Shown here piece by piece: positions 34,173 through 41,952 of a stretch of DNA of 64,000 bases. Position 1 is the first letter of the stretch. Each line of letters opens with the position of its first letter. Under the pieces are notes generated by a model, which was not told the DNA's origin, did not search any database, and saw nothing but the letters and a program-made list of their open reading frames with translations. The stretch is taken from positions 47,603 through 111,602 of the forward strand of contig JANOQZ010000002.1 of assembly GCA_031415055.1 (NCBI GenBank). The letters are read 5' to 3'. Source of the stretch: JANMOK01 sp031415055. GTDB taxonomy: Bacteria; Pseudomonadota; Alphaproteobacteria; Rhodobacterales; Rhodobacteraceae. Made by a program: the position numbers and the translations under genes.

Positions 34173-35417
34173 TTAACCCCAGATCGCGTCGTATTCGCTT
34201 TGCAAGCTCTCAATGGCCGTATCCGCCGTCATGGCTGGATCAGACCAATAGTTGAACATGACGTTCCAGATCGCGTCGATCCAGTCGGCGTCGGTCAGAT
34301 TGTGGGGCGTTACAAAGCCTTTACCGGGGGTTTTGATCGCCTCCAGAACCGCTTGCGAGCAGATGTCGAGCGAAGCCGGATCAACGTCGAGCCGCACGGG
34401 TGATGAGCCTTTGAGCGCTGCGAATCCTGCGGAAACAACCGGGTCCACAACGGTCGCGGCAAATTCAAGTTCTGCTTCCAGAATGACGGGTTCGACCCCA
34501 CCAAGGATGCAGAAACTATCCACCGTTACCGACAGACCTTTGGTGCCAGGAATGTTGATGCAGCCAAAATCTTTGCCTGCTTCTTTACCGGCGGTCCGCC
34601 ATTCGCCTTTCATCCAATCGCCGTGGATTTGCATCAGCGCTTGGCCGGTGATCACCATGTTGGTGGTGACGTTCCAGTCGCGGTTGGCGCTGCCTTCGTC
34701 GGCTTCGGTTTGCCATTGCCGCAACATTGCCAGAACGCCGCGCATATCGTCCGATGCCAATGCGTCACGATCGGGCGCGTCCGAGTAGATTTTCGGGAAC
34801 AGTGCGTCCCCATACATTGCGGCGACCAAAGCATGCGTCAGATAGCCGATCTGCCAAGTTTGCGCGCCGACACCAAGCGGGATGATACCTGCGTCACGAA
34901 TTTTCGGGAAATCGGCGAACATGGCGTCGAGTGAATCCCACTTGGTCGGGTCAACACCCGCTTTGGCAGCAGCCTCGATATTGTAATAGAGCATCCCGTC
35001 AATGTGGATTGCCGTCGGGATTTTCATGATTTCGCCGTCAATCGTGATCGCCTGAGTCACGGCAGGCGGGAAATGGGCGGTGATGTCGCGCCCGGCGAAG
35101 AATTCGGTCAGGGGCTGGCCCATGCCCATTTTCGTCAAGTCACGATAGACGCCGGGATTGGCTTCGATGAAGATGTTGGGCGCGTTGCCGCCGGTAATCA
35201 GGTTGACCAAACCGACATCGGCACTGGTATCGTGCGGGATTGCCAGATCAATCCACGTATGACCCTTGGCTTCAAAGGCATCCTTGATGACGCCAAGCGC
35301 ACCAACTTCGGCGGGCGAAGACCAGCCGTGCAGGATAACCAGCTCGGTAGCACTGGCCAGAGGGGCAGTGCACAGCATCAAAGCCGCGCTCAGGCGGGTA
35401 ATCGACTTATGTTGCAT
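34173..35417 (-). CDS. ABC transporter sugar-binding protein (family 1)
   Basis: 414 residues from ATG 35417 with GGAGGAAG upstream. Sec signal MQHKSITRLSAALMLCTAPL ends near ASA. Family-1 features: LVILHGWSSPAEVGALGVIK, GNAPNIFIEANPGVYRDLTK, IDGMLYYNIEAAAKAG, WQTEADEGSANRDW and HGDWMKGEW. It is unlike the Pot-type binding protein elsewhere in the window. It delivers a carbohydrate to the MalF/G-like permease pair encoded upstream in the same operon. Sugar not known. Confidence 0.88.
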   Translation of the reverse strand: MQHKSITRLSAALMLCTAPLASATELVILHGWSSPAEVGALGVIKDAFEAKGHTWIDLAIPHDTSADVGLVNLITGGNAPNIFIEANPGVYRDLTKMGMGQPLTEFFAGRDITAHFPPAVTQAITIDGEIMKIPTAIHIDGMLYYNIEAAAKAGVDPTKWDSLDAMFADFPKIRDAGIIPLGVGAQTWQIGYLTHALVAAMYGDALFPKIYSDAPDRDALASDDMRGVLAMLRQWQTEADEGSANRDWNVTTNMVITGQALMQIHGDWMKGEWRTAGKEAGKDFGCINIPGTKGLSVTVDSFCILGGVEPVILEAELEFAATVVDPVVSAGFAALKGSSPVRLDVDPASLDICSQAVLEAIKTPGKGFVTPHNLTDADWIDAIWNVMFNYWSDPAMTADTAIESLQSEYDAIWG

Positions 35418-35457
35418 TTTCTTCCTCCCATTTGTTTCAGGCACTTTTATCAGGCAC

Positions 35458-36537
35458 TTACATCCGTTTGCCGGTTTGAGCGTCAAAGACATTGGCTTTG
35501 CCCGCCGGAAACGAAACTGAAATGGTGTCGCCGTTCTTTATCGCACGAGCAACCTCGGGGTCAGCGCGAACCGCCATGAGGTTGTGGCCCGTGTTTAGGA
35601 ATATGGTGGCGTCACTGCCGGTACGCTCGGTTGAGGCGACGGGCAGGGTGAAGGCGGCTATGCCTTCGGTGCCATGGACGGCAAAATGTTCGGGGCGTAG
35701 GCCGATTTTGACGGTTTGGCCGTTAATCGGCGCGACGACGAACGGGTAGCGCGAAAGGTCAATTATGGCCCTGTTGGCGAGGGTCGCCTCGGTGCCCGAC
35801 ATTGTTGCGTCCAGCATATTCATTGCCGGCGCCCCGATGAAACCGGCAACAAACAAGGTGGCCGGGGTTTCATAGATTTCGTCGGGCGTGCCGAATTGTT
35901 GGATAACGCCAGCGTCCATGACGGCAATTTGAGTGGCCATTGTCATGGCTTCGATCTGATCGTGAGTGACATAGACGATGGTTGATTTCAGTTCATCGTG
36001 CAGTTTCTTGATTTCCAGCCGCATTTCGGTGCGCAGTTTGGCATCGAGATTGGATAAAGGTTCGTCAAACAGGAAAACGCTGACTTTCTTGACCAAGGCG
36101 CGACCGATGGCGACGCGTTGTCGTTGGCCGCCGGAAAGCTGGCTGGGCCGGCGATCCATCAGTTTGGAGATTTGCAAAAGATCGGCGGCCCAGTTGACGC
36201 GAGCTTCTATTTCCGCCGAATTGAGCCTCTGCGCAGCAAGACCGAATTTGAGATTGCCGCGCACCGTTTTGGTTGGGTAGAGCGCATAGGATTGGAACAC
36301 CATCGCCAGACCCCGGTCTTTTGGGTCAAGGTCGGTGACGTCTTTGCCGTCGATCAAAACCGAACCGCCCGTCACGTCTTGCAGGCCTGCCAGCAGGTTC
36401 AACAGCGTGGTCTTGCCGCAACCAGAAGGGCCAAGCAGCACTAGGAATTCACCGCTGCCGACGGATAGGTTCAAATTCTCCATCACGCTCAAAGCGCCGT
36501 ATTTTTTCCAGATGTTGCGGAATTCGACGTTCGGCAT
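35458..36537 (-). CDS. Carbohydrate ABC transporter ATPase (UgpC/MalK type)
   Basis: 359 residues. Walker A LLGPSGCGKTTLLNLLAGLQ, Q-loop FQSYALYPTKTVRGNLKFGL, signature LSGGQRQRVAIGRAL, Walker B VFLFDEPLSNLDAKLRTEMR and a C-terminal OB/TOBE region (KIGLRPEHFAVHG). This is the CUT1 class that powers sugar uptake. It follows the permease genes (2 bases after the MalG-like stop) and precedes the binding-protein gene. Confidence 0.9.
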   Translation of the reverse strand: MPNVEFRNIWKKYGALSVMENLNLSVGSGEFLVLLGPSGCGKTTLLNLLAGLQDVTGGSVLIDGKDVTDLDPKDRGLAMVFQSYALYPTKTVRGNLKFGLAAQRLNSAEIEARVNWAADLLQISKLMDRRPSQLSGGQRQRVAIGRALVKKVSVFLFDEPLSNLDAKLRTEMRLEIKKLHDELKSTIVYVTHDQIEAMTMATQIAVMDAGVIQQFGTPDEIYETPATLFVAGFIGAPAMNMLDATMSGTEATLANRAIIDLSRYPFVVAPINGQTVKIGLRPEHFAVHGTEGIAAFTLPVASTERTGSDATIFLNTGHNLMAVRADPEVARAIKNGDTISVSFPAGKANVFDAQTGKRM

Positions 36538-36539
36538 GA

Positions 36540-37424
36540 CTATCCCTTTATCGCGCCAGCGGTGATGCCTTGGACGAAGAACTTGCCCAGCACGAAATAG
36601 ATCAGAAGCGGCGGGATGGCGGTGAGCAGGGCCGCGGCCATATCGACATTATATTCCGCCGTACCGGTGGTGGTGATGACGACATTGGCGAGGATCACCG
36701 TCATCGGTTGGGTACCGATGCCGCCAAAGGTGATGCCGACAAGGAAATCGTTCCAGATATGGGTGATTTGCAGGATCAGAACGACGATCATGATATTGGC
36801 CGACATGGGCAGGATAATTTCGATGAATATCCGCCAGAAACTGCCCGAATCCATTTGCGCGGCCTGGATGATTTCATTGGGGATGTCTTTGTAATAATTG
36901 CGGAAAATAAGGGTCAGGATCGGCATGGCCAAGACGGAATGGATAATCGCGATTCCCCAGACTGTGCCGTAGACGTGTAATTTGCCGGTCAGAATGATCA
37001 ACGGGATCATGATGATCTGGATTGGCACAAAGGCGCACATGAACAGAAGGAATAGAAAAGCTCCTGCCCATCGCACGTTCCAAAGCGCCAGCGCATAGCC
37101 GGTGACCGAGGAAATTGCGATGGACAGGATGAGGCTGGGGAAAAGGATGGAAAGCGAATTGAAAAAACCCGACCTGATTCCATCGCATTTGATGCCCGAG
37201 CAAGCGTGGAACCACGCTTCGCGCCAAGCATCCAACGTGAAAGGCTGCGGCCATGAAAAGATGGCACCAAAGCGGATTTGGTCCATGGTTTTGAGTGAGG
37301 TGGCGAGGACGACGTACAGCGGCACGCAAAAGAATGCTGCACAAATGGCGAGGAATGCGAGGATAGCAATGGAGCGGCCAGAAATGTGGCGCTTGCGACG
37401 CGCGATGAACGTAGCGTCGGTCAT
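36540..37424 (-). CDS. Carbohydrate ABC permease (MalG-like)
   Basis: 294 residues, six predicted helices. Opens with a basic tail ARRKRHISGRSIAI, TM1 LAFLAICAAFFCVPLYVVLA, and carries the EAA loop EIIQAAQMDSGSFWRIFIEI ILPMS. The insert between TM1 and TM2 (FHACSGIKCDGIRSG) has a cysteine pair that could form a periplasmic disulfide. Overlaps the MalF-like gene by four bases. Confidence 0.88.
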   Translation of the reverse strand: MTDATFIARRKRHISGRSIAILAFLAICAAFFCVPLYVVLATSLKTMDQIRFGAIFSWPQPFTLDAWREAWFHACSGIKCDGIRSGFFNSLSILFPSLILSIAISSVTGYALALWNVRWAGAFLFLLFMCAFVPIQIIMIPLIILTGKLHVYGTVWGIAIIHSVLAMPILTLIFRNYYKDIPNEIIQAAQMDSGSFWRIFIEIILPMSANIMIVVLILQITHIWNDFLVGITFGGIGTQPMTVILANVVITTTGTAEYNVDMAAALLTAIPPLLIYFVLGKFFVQGITAGAIKG

Positions 37425-38317
37425 GTGACTTTCGCCTGTTGTCGTTTAAGCTGCCACGACGTGAGGGCGACCAAAGGCAAGAAGATTGTCAAGGTTATGA
37501 CCAGCATGATGACACCAGCCGCCGAGGCATAGGCAATGTTGGATTTGCCGGAATAGGCGTTGATGGTGAAAAACGCCGGGGTCCAGGTATCTTGCCCCGG
37601 ACCGCCGTTGGTCATGGCGACGATTATGTCATAGGCGCGCACAACGCCGAGCGAGAGGAGTATCGCGCAGGTGAGGAAGGTGAACTTCATCATCGGCACT
37701 ATGATTTCGAGGTAGAGCCGCCAGAAACTTACTCCATCCAGCTTGGCGGCGCTCCAGATTTCGCTGTTGATCGATTTCAGGCCCGAAAGCATCAGCGCCA
37801 TATAAAAGCCAGAACTTTGCCAAAGCCCAGCGAGGATGATGCCATACATGGCTTTGTCGGGGTCGGCGAGCCAATTGAAATCGGCATTGGCAAAGCCGAG
37901 GTCGTGGAGGAATTTCTCGATGCCCAAGCCCGGATTGAACATCCAGCGCCAGACGACGCCGGTGACGATAAGGGAAATGGCGAGGGGGTAGAGGAAAATG
38001 GTGCGAAACACATCCTCACCGCGCTTTTCGCGGTCGATCATCGCGGCCAGAACGAAGCCGACGATGATGGCCAACATAGAGCCGATGCCAAGCACCAGAA
38101 GGTTGCTGAGCGAAATTGTCCAAGCATTGTCTTTGAACAGACGGTTGAACTGACGGCCCCATTCATCGGGGTTGATGGAATATTCTGGGAAACGACGCGA
38201 GCGGGTGAACGAGATGAAGATGGTCCAACAGATCGAGCCAAGGAAAGCGACAAGCGTGATCGCAACCGCTGGCGTGAGGGCCAGTTGTGGCGACAGCTTG
38301 CTCCACCGCAATTTCAA
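37421..38317 (-). CDS. Carbohydrate ABC permease (MalF-like)
   Basis: 298 residues starting at a TTG, 38317, with GGGAGG five bases upstream. Six helices; TM1 LALTPAVAITLVAFLGSICW, EAA loop EIWSAAKLDGVSFWRLYLEI IVPMM. First gene of the seven-gene minus-strand sugar operon (two permeases, ATPase, binding protein, VOC, isomerase, epimerase). Its promoter must lie in the 181 bases between it and the divergent aldo-keto reductase gene. Confidence 0.87.
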   Translation of the reverse strand: MKLRWSKLSPQLALTPAVAITLVAFLGSICWTIFISFTRSRRFPEYSINPDEWGRQFNRLFKDNAWTISLSNLLVLGIGSMLAIIVGFVLAAMIDREKRGEDVFRTIFLYPLAISLIVTGVVWRWMFNPGLGIEKFLHDLGFANADFNWLADPDKAMYGIILAGLWQSSGFYMALMLSGLKSINSEIWSAAKLDGVSFWRLYLEIIVPMMKFTFLTCAILLSLGVVRAYDIIVAMTNGGPGQDTWTPAFFTINAYSGKSNIAYASAAGVIMLVITLTIFLPLVALTSWQLKRQQAKVT

Positions 38318-38353
38318 TCGACCCTCCCGAAACGGTGCTTTGCACTTCTTGCA

Positions 38354-38366
38354 CGAAACGCTTTCA
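38354..38366. promoter_or_regulatory. Possible LacI-type operator between the divergent sugar genes
   Basis: CGAAACGCTTTCA contains two half-sites like the GAAA/TTTC arms of LacI-family operators, 37 bases upstream of the MalF-like start codon. The LacI gene at 39918 is the obvious regulator. Symmetry is imperfect and a weaker related stretch lies at about 38328, so the call is tentative. Confidence 0.3.
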
Positions 38367-38498
38367 TCGCGTCCGTATTATCGTTAAACTATCCTTAAGA
38401 TTTGGCGCTGCGTCAATTGGGTAATTTGACAAATGTTGTTGGTTTATGTGCCAGGGGCAGCATGGAAATTATGTGATATCCGGAAAAGTTGACAAATT

Positions 38499-39320
38499 AT
38501 GGCAGTAAATCAAACACTTATTCCGCAATTGGGCTTTGGCACCTATGGGCGAACCGGGAAGAAAGGCGTTGAGGCGATTCTATGTGCACTGCAGATCGGC
38601 TATCGGCATATCGACACCGCACAGACCTGTGACACCGAAAGCGAAGTTGGGCAGGCGGTTAAATTATCGGGCCTTCCGCGTGGCGAGGTGTTTGTTACGA
38701 CCAAGATTTCAACTGAGAATTTCGGGATCGGGCAGGTGGTGCCGTCGCTGGAACGCTCATTGGAACAATTGAAGTTGGACCAAGTGGATATCGCCTTGAT
38801 CCATTGGCCTTCCCCCAACGGCAAGCAGCCCTTAGCGCAATATCTGGAGCAATTGTTGTTGGCGCAAGATCAGGGGCTCACGCGGCTGATTGGGGTTTCC
38901 AATTTTACCATTGCCCAATTGGAGCAGGCGATAACCATTGCCGGGCCGGGACGGATTGTGAATAACCAGTTCGAATTGAACCCGTGGTTGCAAAACAAAA
39001 AGCTGGCAAGTTATTGTAATAGCAAAGATATTACGGTGACTTGTTATTTGCCGATTGCCAAGGGCGCGTTTCGCCGTGACCCGGTGATTTCGGCGATTGC
39101 CGCATTGCGTGGGGCAACTGCCGAACAAGTGGTTTTGGCGTGGGAATTTGCCAAGGGCTATTGCGCGATACCTACGTCAAGCAACCCGGATCACATTCGC
39201 AGTAACCACGCTGCAACCAAATTGACGCTTGATGCCGATGAGATTGAACGAATCGACGCGATTGATCGCGGGCAAAGGGCAATTGATCCGGCTTGGGGGC
39301 CAGACTGGGACCAAAAATAG
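38499..39320 (+). CDS. Aldo-keto reductase, DkgB-like, with catalytic Tyr replaced by Cys
   Basis: 273 residues, AKR barrel: IPQLGFGTYGRTGKKGVEAI, YRHIDTAQTCDTESEVGQAV, VFVTTKI, LIHWPSPNG, LIGVSNFTIAQLEQAI and AIPTSSNPDHIRSN. The catalytic set of the family is Asp, Tyr, Lys, His. Here D39, K69 and H102 are present, but the Tyr position (DTAQxYxxE) is C44, from a TGT codon. The protein may have lost or altered its activity, or be used for something else. It opens a plus-strand unit with VOC and LacI genes, divergent from the sugar ABC operon. Confidence 0.85.
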   Translation: MAVNQTLIPQLGFGTYGRTGKKGVEAILCALQIGYRHIDTAQTCDTESEVGQAVKLSGLPRGEVFVTTKISTENFGIGQVVPSLERSLEQLKLDQVDIALIHWPSPNGKQPLAQYLEQLLLAQDQGLTRLIGVSNFTIAQLEQAITIAGPGRIVNNQFELNPWLQNKKLASYCNSKDITVTCYLPIAKGAFRRDPVISAIAALRGATAEQVVLAWEFAKGYCAIPTSSNPDHIRSNHAATKLTLDADEIERIDAIDRGQRAIDPAWGPDWDQK

Positions 39321-39437
39321 CCTGCCCAGTTGACAGAAGGGTCGGCAAGAGTAAAGTCGTCGTATTAACGTTCTTATAACGATTGGGTTCGGAGCGCGGC
39401 GCGGAATTGCAAAACGGTTGATGTGGAAGGGAAATAG

Positions 39438-39878
39438 ATGAAAGGCATAACCGGATACGGTCACGCGGCGTTAAAGGTGAAAGATGTGGAGGCCTCGTTG
39501 GCGTTTTATCGCGACAAGCTTGGCTTCCCCGAAATGCTGCGGCTTCTCAAAGATGACGGCAGCCTGTGGCTGGTCTATTTGCGGATTACTGACTTGCATT
39601 ATCTGGAAATTTTCCCGGGTGCCGAGGAAGATCGTGCGCCGGGATGGAATGCCAATGGGGTGAACCATCTGTGTTTCACTATCGAAGATTTGGACGCGAC
39701 TGCGGCACGTATTCAAGCGTCAGGTATCAAACTGACGGCGCAGATCAAAAAGGGAGCCGACGGTAACCGGCAAGCCTGGATCGAAGACCCGGACGGCAAC
39801 CGCATTGAACTGATGGAAATGCATGACGATTGCATGCAATACGCAGGCATCAAGCGATTGCACGCAGCGGGAATGTAA
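39438..39878 (+). CDS. VOC/glyoxalase-family protein
   Basis: 146 residues, a complete VOC unit: GYGHAALKVKDVEASLAFYR, LHYLEIFPGAEEDR, NHLCFTIEDLDATAARIQAS and WIEDPDGNRIELMEM. The metal-site pattern H8, E57-ish, H and a final E is present. The substrate is unknown; relatives include lactoylglutathione lyase-like enzymes with sugar or lactone substrates. A ribosome binding site (GGAAGGGAAA) precedes the ATG. Between the reductase and LacI genes. Confidence 0.82.
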   Translation: MKGITGYGHAALKVKDVEASLAFYRDKLGFPEMLRLLKDDGSLWLVYLRITDLHYLEIFPGAEEDRAPGWNANGVNHLCFTIEDLDATAARIQASGIKLTAQIKKGADGNRQAWIEDPDGNRIELMEMHDDCMQYAGIKRLHAAGM

Positions 39879-39917
39879 CTGCTGGTAAAATAGGGACGGA
39901 GGTTTTAGGTCGCCTTC

Positions 39918-40937
39918 ATGGCCAGATCCATCATCCGCCTGAAAGACATCGCCGACCGGACTGGCTTTTCGGTGAATACGGTGTCGCTGGCACTGCGCGA
40001 AAGCACCCGCATTCCTGAAGATACGCGGCTGGTCATTCGCCAGGCGGCGCAAGCGATGAATTACCAGCCCAACCATATTGCAAGGTCTTTGGTAAGTCGG
40101 GAGACCAAGACGATTGGCTTGGTTCTGACTGACATCACCAACCCGATTTTGACCCATACAGCGCAGGCGATAGAATTGGCATTGGCCGAACGCGGCTATG
40201 GCACATTGTTTGCCACCTCCAACAACGATCTTGAGGAAGAGATCAAAGTGGTGGAAATGTTCCGCTCGCGCCAAGTGGATGGGATGCTGATATATCCGCG
40301 CAACCATCGCTTTTTGGACCATATCCGGCGGTTAAGGGCGACGCATTATCCGGTTGTGTTGCTGGTGGGTGATCCCGATGCCGGGATTGATGCAGTGTCG
40401 GTCGATGAACGGCGGGGGGCCTATAAAGCGACGCGGCATTTGATCGAGACCGGGAACAGCAAGATTGGCCTGCTGGATGGGGCCAATCTTTTGGGAAATC
40501 GTGAGAAACGTGACGGGTATCAGCAAGCCTTTGCCGAGTCGGGCTTGACGGTCGATCCGGCGTTCACGGTTGATCCGCAGGGGCATACGGTGATCAAAGG
40601 CTATTGGGCAATGGACACGCTGATGAGCGGTCGGGTTAGACCGACCGCTTTGTTAGCCGCCAATGATTCATTGGCGATTGGGGCGTTGCGCTGGTGTCAA
40701 AAGAACGGTGTTTCGGTGCCCGAACAGATGGCGATTGTCGGTTTTGACAATATTGAATTTGCCGAACATGCAGCGACGCCGATCACCTCGGTCAACTATC
40801 CGGTAGCGATGGTGACCGATTTGGCGGTGGATCGGCTGATGCGGCTGATCGGGGCGGGTGACGATTTTCCCGAAGCGCGCGTTACCTTGATTGACCCGGA
40901 TTTGATTATCCGCGCCAGCACGGTTGGCGTGGCCTGA
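39918..40937 (+). CDS. LacI-family transcriptional regulator
   Basis: 339 residues. N-terminal helix-turn-helix IRLKDIADRTGFSVNTVSLA with hinge helix NYQPNHIARSLVSR, then a periplasmic-binding-like effector domain: KTIGLVLTDITNPILTHTAQ, DGMLIYPRNHRF, GAYKATRHLIETGNSKIGLL and VPEQMAIVGFDNIEFAEHAA. It probably represses the divergent sugar operon and responds to a sugar or derivative. Confidence 0.88.
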   Translation: MARSIIRLKDIADRTGFSVNTVSLALRESTRIPEDTRLVIRQAAQAMNYQPNHIARSLVSRETKTIGLVLTDITNPILTHTAQAIELALAERGYGTLFATSNNDLEEEIKVVEMFRSRQVDGMLIYPRNHRFLDHIRRLRATHYPVVLLVGDPDAGIDAVSVDERRGAYKATRHLIETGNSKIGLLDGANLLGNREKRDGYQQAFAESGLTVDPAFTVDPQGHTVIKGYWAMDTLMSGRVRPTALLAANDSLAIGALRWCQKNGVSVPEQMAIVGFDNIEFAEHAATPITSVNYPVAMVTDLAVDRLMRLIGAGDDFPEARVTLIDPDLIIRASTVGVA

Positions 40938-40950
40938 CGCATTGATTTGC

Positions 40951-40964
40951 GCATCATTTGATGC
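40951..40964. promoter_or_regulatory. Inverted repeat upstream of vapBC
   Basis: GCATCA-TT-TGATGC is a perfect inverted repeat, and a further TGATGC begins at 40971, about 20 bases away. It lies 31 bases before the VapB start and after the LacI stop. VapB proteins bind such inverted repeats and repress their own operon, so this is the likely operator. Confidence 0.5.
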
Positions 40965-40994
40965 TATATTTGATGCGTGTTTGGAGGACGCAAG

Positions 40995-41192
40995 ATGCGC
41001 ACGACGATTACGCTGGATGATGATTTGCTAGCGAAAGCACAGGAATATTCAGGAATTCGAGAGAAATCTGCGCTGATTAACGAAGCTTTGCGTGGCTTGA
41101 TCGCCCGCGAAGCTGGCCGTCGGCTGGCGTTGTTGGGTGGAACGGAACCACAATTGAAAAGTATACCGCGTCGAAGGCCAAAGGCAGCGTGA
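40995..41192 (+). CDS. VapB-type antitoxin
   Basis: 65 residues from the ATG at 40995 with GGAGG upstream. The ribbon-helix-helix-like N-terminus MRTTITLDDDLLAKAQEYSG and the middle INEALRGLIAREAGRR match type II VapB antitoxins of the DUF2191 kind; the basic Pro/Arg-rich end would neutralise the toxin. Its stop codon overlaps the start of the PIN toxin (GTGA). Confidence 0.83.
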   Translation: MRTTITLDDDLLAKAQEYSGIREKSALINEALRGLIAREAGRRLALLGGTEPQLKSIPRRRPKAA

Positions 41193-41566
41193 TAATCGTC
41201 GATACTTCGGTTTGGATTGATCACCTGCGTTCAAACAATTCAATTTTTGCGCGCTTGTCCAGCGATGGTCAAATTTGGCTTCACCCTTTTGTCTTGGGCG
41301 AAATCGCATTGGGAAATCTGCGAGATCGCGTCGCAATGATAGCCGAACTTCGCGATTTTCAAGTAGCTCCGGTTGCAACCGAGGAAGAAGTTTTGATCTT
41401 TATCGTGAGCCACAACTTGGCGGGTTCGGGCGTCGGATATGTCGATGCACATTTGTTGGCGTCGGCAATATTGTTGCGAGATGGGCGAATATGGACGCTG
41501 GATAGGCGTTTGACTTCGCTGGCGCGGACAATGGACATCGCAATGGCGGAAGAAAATTTCCATTGA
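41189..41566 (+). CDS. VapC-type PIN-domain ribonuclease toxin
   Basis: 125 residues beginning with GTG in a GTGA overlap with vapB. PIN acidic residues are in place: D5 in IIVDTSVWIDHL, E38 in HPFVLGEIALG, D86 in VGYVDAHLLASAIL and D105 in IWTLDRRL. VapC toxins cut tRNA or rRNA under stress when the antitoxin is degraded. The pair is complete with both partners apparently intact. Confidence 0.88.
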   Translation: MIIVDTSVWIDHLRSNNSIFARLSSDGQIWLHPFVLGEIALGNLRDRVAMIAELRDFQVAPVATEEEVLIFIVSHNLAGSGVGYVDAHLLASAILLRDGRIWTLDRRLTSLARTMDIAMAEENFH

Positions 41567-41607
41567 TCGCACTGGAATTGGCCGCTGAAGTGCGCCAATA
41601 GTTTCCC

Positions 41608-41952
41608 ATGTTCGAAGCCAAAACTAAGCCGGTGATTGCGGCGCCCGAATTTGCCGGGCGGGTGTTGTATTGGTTAATGATAACGGCTTTGCTGTTTAGC
41701 GGATCATTGCTGATTGGCATGTTTGGCTATCATTATTTCGAAAGTATGGATTGGATCGACGCATTTCTCAACGCCGCAATGTTGTTGGGCGGTATGGGGG
41801 AAGTGACAGAATTGCAGACCAATGGCGGCAAGATTTTCGCGGGCTTGTATTCGATTTATTGCGGCATATTCCTGATCGTTTGCAGCGGATTGTTGCTATT
41901 GCCGGTGTTTCACCGGGTGCTGCACGTGTTTCATGCCGATAGCGAAGAATAG
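41608..41952 (+). CDS. Small membrane protein, ion channel-like pore topology
   Basis: 114 residues. TM1 VLYWLMITALLFSGSLLIGM (about 19-40), a short re-entrant-like region SMDWIDAFLNAAMLLGGMGE, then TM2 FAGLYSIYCGIFLIVCSGLLL (about 78-98), and a His-rich tail HRVLHVFHADSEE. This is the plan of two-helix potassium-channel pores, where the loop carries TVGYG, but the filter position here is LLGGMGEV, so it is not a canonical K+ channel. It could be a degraded channel, a different conductance or an unrelated membrane protein. Confidence 0.5.
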   Translation: MFEAKTKPVIAAPEFAGRVLYWLMITALLFSGSLLIGMFGYHYFESMDWIDAFLNAAMLLGGMGEVTELQTNGGKIFAGLYSIYCGIFLIVCSGLLLLPVFHRVLHVFHADSEE

